DNA of 64,000 nt from Acidobacteriota bacterium (GTDB lineage Bacteria > Acidobacteriota > Terriglobia > Bryobacterales > Bryobacteraceae): contig JAPKYZ010000089.1 of the NCBI GenBank assembly GCA_026394055.1, forward strand, positions 43,458 through 107,457, given 5' to 3'. Made by a program: the position numbers and the translations under genes. The first letter of the stretch is position 1. Every line of letters begins with the position of its first letter. Positions 32,278 through 39,420 of this stretch are shown piece after piece. A model generated the notes under the pieces. The model saw nothing but the letters and a program-made list of their open reading frames with translations, did no database searches and was not told the DNA's origin.

Positions 32278-34181
32278 TTCAACTCGCGCAAGCCGGAAAA
32301 CGCTTCGGCCCCAAATTGTTATTTGAAGGTGTCGATTGGCTGATCACACCGCAGGACCGCATTGGTCTGGTGGGCGCCAACGGCACCGGCAAATCAACCC
32401 TGCTGAAAGTGATCGGCGGCCTGGAACAGCTGGACATGGGGGAATGCAACCTCATGAAGGGGCTCACCGTGGGCTACCTGCCGCAGGATGGCATGTCCTT
32501 AAGCGGCCGCTCGGTATTCGACGAATGCCTGGGCGTCTTTGCCGGCGTCCATGAGATGGAACGCGAGATGGAGGAATTGGCCCATCGGATCGGTGTGCTC
32601 GATTCCACGAGCGAAGAGTACGCGGCAGTCGCCGACCGCTATCACCAGTTGCAGAGCGAGTTCCAGCACAGCGATGGCTACCTGCTGGAATCTCACGTTG
32701 GTACCGTGCTGACGGGCCTGGGCTTTCAGAAAGAAGACTGGACGCGCCAAACTCAAGAGTTCTCCGGCGGCTGGCAGATGCGCATCGCGCTGGCCAAACT
32801 GCTGCTGCAGAAGCCGAACATCCTGCTGCTAGACGAACCGACCAACCACCTCGACCTTGAGGCGCGCAACTGGCTGGAGGAGTACCTCAAGAACTACCCT
32901 AACGCCTTCGTGCTGATCTCGCACGACCGCTACTTCCTGAACGTCACCGTCGACCGCACGGCCGAGATCTGGAACAAGAAGATCACCGTCTACCGCGGCG
33001 GCTACGAAAAGTTCCTTTCGCAAAAGGCCGAGCGTCTGGAGCAACTAAAAGCCGCCCAGCGCAACCAGCAGGAGCGCGTTGAGGCGCTGGAAGCATTCAT
33101 CAACCGCTTCCGCGCCCAGGCCACCAAGGCCAAGCAGGTGCAGAGCCGGATCAAGGAGCTCGAAAAGATTGAGCGCATCGATCTGCCGCCGGAAGAGAAG
33201 ACCATCCACTTCACCTTCCCGCAGCCCAAGCCCAGCGGCCGCATCGTGGCGGAGTTCAACGACGTGGCCAAGAGCTACGGCGAAAAGCACGTCTTCTCCG
33301 GCGCCCGCTTCACCATCGAACGCGGCGACCGGATCGCGCTGGTGGGACACAACGGTGCGGGCAAATCGACTCTGATTAAGCTGCTGACCGGCGATGAGCC
33401 GCTCACTGCGGGTGAATACAAGCTAGGCCACAACGTCGAAGTGGACTACTTCGCGCAGGACCAGTACAAGGTACTGCCGCCGGAGTCAGCCATCCTCGAC
33501 GACCTGCACTCGCAGGCGCCGCGCCGCACGGAAACCGAGCTGCGCAATATTCTGGGCTCCTTCCTGTTCTCCGAAGACGACGTCTTCAAAAAGATCGGCG
33601 TGCTGTCGGGTGGTGAGCGCAATCGCTACGCGCTGGCCCGTATGCTGCTGTCGCCGTCGAATTTCCTGCTGCTGGACGAACCGACGAATCACTTGGACAT
33701 GCGCGCCAAGGACGTGCTGCTGGAAGCGCTCTCCACCTTCACCGGCACCGTGGTCTTCGTCTCGCATGACCGCTACTTCATCGACAAGGTAGCCACGCGC
33801 GTGTTCGAGATCGAAGGCGGCAAGGTCACCGTCTACCCCGGCAACTACGAAGACTACCTGTGGCGCAAGGCTGGCGGAGCCACGCCCGTAGCGGCGGAAG
33901 CGGCGAAGAGCGATAGCGCCACAGCCGCTCCGGCAGCACCCAAGCCGCAAAAGAAGATCAATCCGATCAAGCTGCAAAAGATGCAGGAACGGGTGGCGGA
34001 GATCGAGAAGGCGTTGGCACGCGTGGAAGCCGAGGCCGCTGAACTGGCCGGGATGATCGGCAAGAAGCCATCCGATGCGTCGCGTCTGGCGGTCGATCTG
34101 GGCGGCATGCGCGCCCGGATTTCGGAGCTCGAAACCGAGTGGGAAGTGGCGGCCTCAGAGCTGGAAGCCGCGCAATCTTAG
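32274..34181 (+). CDS. ABC-F family ribosome-associated ATPase (Uup/EttA-like)
   Basis: A 635-residue protein with two ABC ATPase domains and no transmembrane region. Walker A motifs are GANGTGKST and GHNGAGKST, signatures FSGGWQMRIALAKLL and LSGGERNRYALARML, Walker B LLLDEPTNHLD in both. The charged inter-domain linker (~240-310) is the P-site interaction motif that contacts tRNA in the ribosome, and the ~85-residue C-terminal coiled coil (ending near 630) is as in Uup. ABC-F proteins rescue or tune translating ribosomes; some give antibiotic resistance. Co-translated with the D-aminoacylases. Confidence 0.93.
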   Translation: MIQLAQAGKRFGPKLLFEGVDWLITPQDRIGLVGANGTGKSTLLKVIGGLEQLDMGECNLMKGLTVGYLPQDGMSLSGRSVFDECLGVFAGVHEMEREMEELAHRIGVLDSTSEEYAAVADRYHQLQSEFQHSDGYLLESHVGTVLTGLGFQKEDWTRQTQEFSGGWQMRIALAKLLLQKPNILLLDEPTNHLDLEARNWLEEYLKNYPNAFVLISHDRYFLNVTVDRTAEIWNKKITVYRGGYEKFLSQKAERLEQLKAAQRNQQERVEALEAFINRFRAQATKAKQVQSRIKELEKIERIDLPPEEKTIHFTFPQPKPSGRIVAEFNDVAKSYGEKHVFSGARFTIERGDRIALVGHNGAGKSTLIKLLTGDEPLTAGEYKLGHNVEVDYFAQDQYKVLPPESAILDDLHSQAPRRTETELRNILGSFLFSEDDVFKKIGVLSGGERNRYALARMLLSPSNFLLLDEPTNHLDMRAKDVLLEALSTFTGTVVFVSHDRYFIDKVATRVFEIEGGKVTVYPGNYEDYLWRKAGGATPVAAEAAKSDSATAAPAAPKPQKKINPIKLQKMQERVAEIEKALARVEAEAAELAGMIGKKPSDASRLAVDLGGMRARISELETEWEVAASELEAAQS

Positions 34182-34185
34182 GCGC

Positions 34186-34213
34186 TGATTGACACTGCTT
34201 GATTGACACTGTT
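34186..34213. repeat. Tandem 14-bp repeat carrying two TTGACA boxes
   Basis: tgattgacactg(c/t)t occurs twice in immediate succession (34186-34199, 34200-34213). Each copy contains TTGACA, the -35 consensus, upstream of the sugar isomerase-like gene at 34241, but no good -10 box follows at the right distance. Confidence 0.45.
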
Positions 34214-34240
34214 CGGTGGCGTGTGCTCGACTGATGAGCA

Positions 34241-35137
34241 ATGCTCACCCGACGCACTGTGCTCGCTTCCCCGCTGGCTTTAGCGGCAGCTCCCAACAAT
34301 GGCCCGCAGGCCATTTCGCTAGCTGCCTGGTCCTTCAGCGGCAGCTTCTTCCAAGGCAAGTGGAAGCTGCTGGAACTCCCCGGGATACTCCGGCAGAAGC
34401 TGCAGATCGATGCACTGGAGCATGTGAATCAGTTCTTCGAGAACCCGACGCTCGACTATCTGAAGAAGCTGAAGCAAGCGTGTTCAGACTCGGGCGTGCG
34501 TTCGACCATCCTGATGGTGGACCGCGAAGGCTCCACCGCCGCGCCGGACGCGGCCGAGCGCAAGCTGTCGCAGATCGCTCACCGCAAGTGGATCGACGCC
34601 GCGCACTATCTGGGCTGCATTTCGGTCCGCGTGAACGTCTATGGCGGAGCCGCCGACTGGAAGCAGGATACGTCGCTGGTGGATCGGGCGGCGGAATCGA
34701 TGCACGCCATTCTTGACTACGCCAAGGGCAGCAACCTGAACCTGATTGTCGAAAACCACGGCGGCGCTTCGTCCGATCCAGCGGTGCTGACGGCTCTCGT
34801 GAAGAAGGTGAACCACCCGCAGTTCGGCCTGCTGTGCGATTTGGGCAACTGGAACAAGGGGGATGACCGCTACGCCAATGTTCGGCAGACGTTGCCCTTT
34901 GCGCGCGGACTTTCGGTAAAAGGTACTTGGGGCGACGCGCTCGACCCGGCCTTTGATTGCGAGAAGCTGGTGCGTACGGCGGTCGACGGCAAGTACTCCG
35001 GCTACTGGGGCATCGAAGTGACGCCGCGGCGCGCCGAGGGCGTCAAGCGCTCGGCCGACGAACAGTTCGAGGCCGAAGTCCAGCATGTGCTGGGCGCCAA
35101 GGCCATTGTCGAGCGCGCGGTGCTCCGCAAGAGCTAG
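34241..35137 (+). CDS. Sugar phosphate isomerase/epimerase-like TIM-barrel protein, exported
   Basis: A 298-residue protein with a Tat-like or Sec signal (MLTRRTVLASPLALAAAP) followed by an AP-endonuclease-2/xylose-isomerase-like TIM barrel: ISLAAWSF, ALEHVNQF, YLGCISVRVNVYGG, LIVENHGGAS (metal-site Glu and His), LLCDLGNWNKGDD (Asp) and YWGIEVTPR (Glu). These residues match the metal site of the sugar isomerase/epimerase superfamily. Export is unusual for an isomerase but common among acidobacterial and planctomycete members of this family. Substrate unknown. Expression may be from a promoter in the preceding 59-bp gap with TTGACA boxes. Confidence 0.8.
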   Translation: MLTRRTVLASPLALAAAPNNGPQAISLAAWSFSGSFFQGKWKLLELPGILRQKLQIDALEHVNQFFENPTLDYLKKLKQACSDSGVRSTILMVDREGSTAAPDAAERKLSQIAHRKWIDAAHYLGCISVRVNVYGGAADWKQDTSLVDRAAESMHAILDYAKGSNLNLIVENHGGASSDPAVLTALVKKVNHPQFGLLCDLGNWNKGDDRYANVRQTLPFARGLSVKGTWGDALDPAFDCEKLVRTAVDGKYSGYWGIEVTPRRAEGVKRSADEQFEAEVQHVLGAKAIVERAVLRKS

Positions 35138-35166
35138 CAGTCGGCGGCAATTCAGACGGTCTAGGC

Positions 35167-35305
35167 GGTGGCGCAGGCTGTCAGCCTGCAGGCGGAGTTC
35201 ACTCCACCTCGGAGCGAAGGAAAGCTGTTATGGGCGGTGGCTTGAGGCGGCTGCGATGAACCGGCGGGACTGAAGGCCCCGCTGCAGACTGAAGCCTGCG
35301 CCACA
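35167..35305. repeat. BIME-like pair of inverted REP-type palindromes
   Basis: Left arm 35167-35195 (gtggcgcaggctgtcag...) and right arm 35277-35305 are reverse complements over about 28 bases with one mismatch and two single-base bulges. Each arm is itself palindromic; the left contains gcaggct-gtc-agcctgc. The arms are 81 bases apart. It fills most of the gap between convergent genes and could act as a bidirectional terminator or a REP/BIME mobile unit. Confidence 0.75.
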
Positions 35306-35330
35306 TTCAGTCCACTCCGCTCTCACCCGC

Positions 35331-36440
35331 CTACTCGCGATTGATAAAGGCGATCAGGTCCACCATCTCGCGCGTCGAGATGCGGGGCCACGGGACGCCG
35401 CGCTTGGTCATTTGATCCAGCATGGTGGGGCCGTGGCTCCACAGTGCGGAGACAATGCGGATGGAGCTCGCCCGGCCGCGGAAGGCGGAGAACGGCGGGG
35501 CACCGCTCTCAGCATTGCCATGGCAGGCGCGGCAACCGCGTTGCGCCACTACCCGCTCGCCACTGGCCGCGTCGCCCGCCTCATCAAAGTAGCGTTGTGC
35601 CCAGAGATAGCTCAGCAGATCAGACATCTCACCGGGCTCAAACCGGATGGAGGCTCCCGCCATCTGCGGCGCGTGATTCCACATCGCCACGGCGACGTCG
35701 GTCAAGGTCTTGCCATGCAGGCGCGGCGCCAGGTCCAGGGTGCCGGTATGGCACTTGGCGCAACCCTTGGATTCGAACACGTTCTGCCCAGTGCCTCCCG
35801 CTGAGATCATGTCGCGCTTGGCAGCGCTTCGCGTGGCAGGCAAGTTGCGCAGATACACCTGGATGTCGGTGAGTTCAGCCGAGGTCAAGGAGGCCCACTT
35901 CAGCTTGCGGCTGGCGAAGGCATCCTTCATCTGGCCGGCGTGGTTCCACATCGCCTCCACCAGACCCACAGGACTGGCGAGCGAGGTCCAATCCTTCACC
36001 GGCTTGGCGCCTGGGAAGGAGGCTTCGGTGAGGCCGTGGCACTCCTGGCACTGCCGCGCCGCGAAGGCGGCTTTACCTCGTCCCGCATCGCCGGGACGTT
36101 CAAAATAGCGGGCCAGGACGAGATAGGCAAACAGATCGGCGGCGTCGGACTCGTTCACGCGGGGGAAGCCCATGGACTGGTCGGCCATCGCGCTCCACAT
36201 CACCGGTGCGTGATTCCAGAGCGTCGCGGCCAGGCGAGCCGGCGTATAGCCTCGCGCCAAGCCTTGCCCCAGATCCGGCGCCGTCTTGCTGCCGGCGGCG
36301 TTCACGCTGTGGCACTTGGCGCAGGCGTTACGCTCAAAGAACAGCGCGCCGCGGGCGGCACTGCCGGAAAGCGGCGTCGGTGTCGCCTGCGCCCAAATTG
36401 AGCTGGCGGCGATGAGACAAAGGGCAATGGCTTTGCACAT
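35331..36440 (-). CDS. Tetraheme c-type cytochrome built of four tandem monoheme domains
   Basis: A 369-residue exported cytochrome (signal to about residue 18). Four CXXCH motifs lie at residues 40-44, 131-135, 227-231 and 303-307, spaced 76-96 apart. About 35-60 residues after each comes a W(N/S)H(A/G)xxM motif (WNHAPVM, WNHAGQM, WNHAPQM, WSHGPTM), whose methionine could be the distal heme ligand, then an aspartate-rich helix (DLFAYLVLARYFE, DLLSYLWAQRYFD). So the protein looks like four fused class I cytochrome domains. Last gene of the electron-transfer operon, 11 bases after the barrel stop. Probably a periplasmic electron carrier or storage protein. Confidence 0.88.
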   Translation of the reverse strand: MCKAIALCLIAASSIWAQATPTPLSGSAARGALFFERNACAKCHSVNAAGSKTAPDLGQGLARGYTPARLAATLWNHAPVMWSAMADQSMGFPRVNESDAADLFAYLVLARYFERPGDAGRGKAAFAARQCQECHGLTEASFPGAKPVKDWTSLASPVGLVEAMWNHAGQMKDAFASRKLKWASLTSAELTDIQVYLRNLPATRSAAKRDMISAGGTGQNVFESKGCAKCHTGTLDLAPRLHGKTLTDVAVAMWNHAPQMAGASIRFEPGEMSDLLSYLWAQRYFDEAGDAASGERVVAQRGCRACHGNAESGAPPFSAFRGRASSIRIVSALWSHGPTMLDQMTKRGVPWPRISTREMVDLIAFINRE

Positions 36441-36451
36441 AGTGCGGAACC

Positions 36452-38479
36452 TTATCTGGATACTCGAAGACCGGTGGTGATCAGGTGTGTGCGGAACCCT
36501 TCGTATTGATACAACGGTTCGCCATAGCCGTCATAACGCCACTCAGAGATCCACGAAAAACCGCCATGGAGAGGCACCTGCAATCGTCCTCGCGGCTGAT
36601 AGAAGTTCGTCGGGCGGCTGCCCGCTGACAGAAACACTGAGCCACCGGCGGCCAGCTTGGCCTTGCGCGGCAGGTTCACTTCCGCCAGTGCCGAGATGAT
36701 GTGGGCGTTGTCACGGTAACGCGACCATTCGCGCGCGAACGATTGGGGCACCAGGAAGCCGATGTCCGAACGCAACGTCGCTCGGGTGTAGTCGCCCTGG
36801 AAGCTCACCCACTTGCCGCCTTTGGGCGTCCACAGCAGCGCGGCCGTCAGGCGTTGGCCGTTGTAGTCCCAGCCGGAGTTGGGCGTGGGGTTCTGGTTGT
36901 TCAGCCACCAGTAGTCACCCGACAAGTGCAGTTCACTCAGCAACTGATAGCGGACCCGCGCGCTCAGCCGCTGGTAGTCGTAGAGACTGGTCCGGAAGTA
37001 GGCCTGCCCGCTGCGCGCCACCTCGGCGTCGGCATTGAGCGAGAGCTTTGAGAAAGGCCTCCACGTCGCGCCGCCCAGGGCGACATTGCGCCGCAGGTAG
37101 CTGGCATCGGTCCCGGGCAGGCCCGTCTGCGGCAGGACGTACTGCCGCGCGTCAGACCAGACTCGCCGGAAGCCGCCGCGCAGATTGATCTTGCGCGTGA
37201 CGTCGTAAAGCGCCAGTACGTCGAACTGGCTGTAGTTGTTCGCCAGGCCGCTGGTGACCGCCGCATTCAGCGCGACGATACCGCCCGCCGTCGTCAGCCG
37301 CTGGCCGGAGGAGCCAGTTCCGGTGACACTGATCCGGTCCGTCATCCAACTGGTGACAACGCGCAGCCGCGACAGGGGCCGCAGTTCCGCGCCCACGCTG
37401 CCCGCGGTGTGGGGCAAGCGGGCAAACGACGAAACCAGATACTGCTGCTGCGTGTAGAACAGCAGTTGGCTATTCAGCACGTTGTTGCCCGTGACGTCCT
37501 GGCTGAAGCTGAGCGTGCTGTCCGGGCGGCTGTAGAGATACTGGCCGTAGAGGTCGAGCCAGGAGGCCGCCTGCGCTGAAAACAACGCCTTGCTGTAGTA
37601 GGTGCTGCCGTTGACGCCATACGTGGCCAGCAGGTTGCGGAGCGCCAGCGTCTGCCCCAGATAGGAAGTGGCCCGATTGCCGGAGTTGAGCGTGTTCTCG
37701 TAGACGTTCTGCCGGTCGTCAAAGGTCGTCCCGCCTTGCTCAATGGTGGCGTGGAAGCGCCGGAACTCAAACCGCCCACCGGCGCGGAAGTTGTTCATCA
37801 CTTCATCGACGCGCGTGGGCACGGCGTACTCATTGGCATCGCTCACGAGCGTCGTGACGCCATTGCCAAACCCCGAGGCGCGCTCATACGCCACATAGGG
37901 AATGAACCAAGTACCCGGCCGCAGGTCCAGCTGGAACGAGCTCAGCTTGCGGCGGAGGTCGAAGGCGCGCTGGCTTTGGTAGATGCCGCGAGAGAGCAGC
38001 GGATTGGCGAACGAGGGCAGATTATTGAAATAGGCAAAGTCGCGGTAGGAGCCCGTCAGGTCATAGACGCGCTGCTTGCGGACATTCAACTGCAGCGTCT
38101 GGTACGGTTCCCCGCCCCAACTATAGGCGCGTGTTTCAAGCGTGTCGAAGAGGCGGTGCTTCGGGTCGGTGATCTTGAAGTCCGTCCCCAGCAGCTTGGG
38201 GCCGGACCCCAGGTTGACGACGCTGCGATAGACGTTGGCATTGCCGGCAATGTCGGTGCGCCAGCGGTAGCCGAAGTCGATGGAGCCGGTCAGCCAGGAT
38301 TCACTCGCCGGCACCGGCGATTCGGCGGCGGCCGCCGGGGTGGCCGGCTTGGCTTCTGTTTGCTCAGGCGGCTTGGGCGACTCAGCCTTGGGTGGCTCGG
38401 CCGGCTTTTCCGGCACGGCCTGCGCGGCGCATTGCACGGCGCACGCGACGGCACACCAGAGATGATGATGGAGCCTCAT
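36452..38479 (-). CDS. MtrB/PioB-like outer-membrane beta-barrel of a porin-cytochrome complex
   Basis: A 675-residue protein with a signal peptide (ends near AVQCAAQA), a ~60-residue Pro/Glu/Ala-rich periplasmic linker, and a barrel whose strands alternate aromatic and polar residues; it ends in THLITTGLRVSR. Strand-rich segments such as RKQRVYDLTGSYRDFAYFNNLPS and QRAFDLRRKLSSFQLDLRPG resemble MtrB-type sheaths. In Shewanella such a barrel sheathes a decaheme MtrA and docks MtrC. No CXXC motif is seen after the signal. ATG 38479 is chosen because it overlaps the MtrA-like stop as ATGA; an in-frame codon at 38527 lies deeper in that gene. Homology is by structure and context, so moderate. 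Confidence 0.8.
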   Translation of the reverse strand: MRLHHHLWCAVACAVQCAAQAVPEKPAEPPKAESPKPPEQTEAKPATPAAAAESPVPASESWLTGSIDFGYRWRTDIAGNANVYRSVVNLGSGPKLLGTDFKITDPKHRLFDTLETRAYSWGGEPYQTLQLNVRKQRVYDLTGSYRDFAYFNNLPSFANPLLSRGIYQSQRAFDLRRKLSSFQLDLRPGTWFIPYVAYERASGFGNGVTTLVSDANEYAVPTRVDEVMNNFRAGGRFEFRRFHATIEQGGTTFDDRQNVYENTLNSGNRATSYLGQTLALRNLLATYGVNGSTYYSKALFSAQAASWLDLYGQYLYSRPDSTLSFSQDVTGNNVLNSQLLFYTQQQYLVSSFARLPHTAGSVGAELRPLSRLRVVTSWMTDRISVTGTGSSGQRLTTAGGIVALNAAVTSGLANNYSQFDVLALYDVTRKINLRGGFRRVWSDARQYVLPQTGLPGTDASYLRRNVALGGATWRPFSKLSLNADAEVARSGQAYFRTSLYDYQRLSARVRYQLLSELHLSGDYWWLNNQNPTPNSGWDYNGQRLTAALLWTPKGGKWVSFQGDYTRATLRSDIGFLVPQSFAREWSRYRDNAHIISALAEVNLPRKAKLAAGGSVFLSAGSRPTNFYQPRGRLQVPLHGGFSWISEWRYDGYGEPLYQYEGFRTHLITTGLRVSR

Positions 38480-39420
38480 CGCAGGTAGTTCCGATCCGCA
38501 TGGCTGCCGTGGATCTTTTGGTGGCACAGCGTGCAGTTTTGGAAGCGCGAGGAGCGCAGATCATGGAACGACGGCGGCACCACGCCCGCACCCGAGTTCA
38601 CGGGCGCGCTGCTGGTCAGCGAGCCCACGTTGGCGTGACATTCCAGGCAGACAAAGCGGACTTCGTGCCGGGTGAGCATGCGCGGATTCGAGGAGCCGTG
38701 CACCTCGTGGCAGGTGGCGCAGCCGCTCTGCCGCATGGGGGCGTGCTCAAAGGTGAAGGGTCCGCGGGTGTTGGTGTGGCAGCCCAGGCAACCGGGCTCG
38801 TTCGACGCAAAGCTCCGGACCTGCTTGGCCAGTTGGCTGCCGTGCGGATTATGGCAATCGGTGCACGACATCGCGCCTTGCTTCAACTGGTGCGAATGCG
38901 GCCGGGCAAATTGCGCCCAAACACCTTGGTGACAACTGGCGCACTGGGCATTGATGGTGGCCGTCTTCTTGGCCCGCAAGGCTTCCGGCTCCGGCTTGTG
39001 GATGGAGTGGCAACTGGTGCAGGCTACTTGGCTGCGAGCGTGCCCGCTCTGCAAGCGGCCAGCGTGTGTGGGCTGATTCAAATGACAGGTCAGGCAGCCT
39101 TTGTCCGCGGCCGCCGGGCTGAGCTTCAACGGATTGCGGATATCGTCCGCCGACGCCGATTCGACGTGCTTGCTGGCCGGGCCATGGCAGGATTCACAGC
39201 TATTGCCCGCCCAGCCGCGCTTCTTGTCGGTCTCTACACTCTGGTGGCGGCTCTTTTGAAACGCCGTAAAGATATCTTCGTGGCAGGCCTGGCAGGTCTC
39301 AGAGCCCACCAGCGTCGCCTTCTCAACGGGAGGAGCAGCCGCTGGCGGGGCTGGCTTCTGCCCGCCCCACAGCGACGCACCGATCACGATTGCGAACAAC
39401 CATGGCCTAATACTGGGCAT
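38476..39420 (-). CDS. MtrA/DmsE-type periplasmic decaheme c-type cytochrome
   Basis: A 314-residue exported cytochrome with ten CXXCH motifs starting at residues 43, 75, 109, 134, 160, 186, 211, 234, 258 and 296, very close to MtrA (333 residues, ten hemes). Extra histidines for bis-His ligation occur between motifs, for example FQKSRHQS, PHSHQLKQG and HEVHGSSNP. Typical DmsE/MtrA segments are ETCQACHEDIF and FVCLECH. It should thread through the barrel of the next gene and carry electrons across the outer membrane. Its start overlaps the OmcA/MtrC-like stop by 14 bases, its own stop overlaps the barrel start. Confidence 0.95.
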   Translation of the reverse strand: MPSIRPWLFAIVIGASLWGGQKPAPPAAAPPVEKATLVGSETCQACHEDIFTAFQKSRHQSVETDKKRGWAGNSCESCHGPASKHVESASADDIRNPLKLSPAAADKGCLTCHLNQPTHAGRLQSGHARSQVACTSCHSIHKPEPEALRAKKTATINAQCASCHQGVWAQFARPHSHQLKQGAMSCTDCHNPHGSQLAKQVRSFASNEPGCLGCHTNTRGPFTFEHAPMRQSGCATCHEVHGSSNPRMLTRHEVRFVCLECHANVGSLTSSAPVNSGAGVVPPSFHDLRSSRFQNCTLCHQKIHGSHADRNYLR

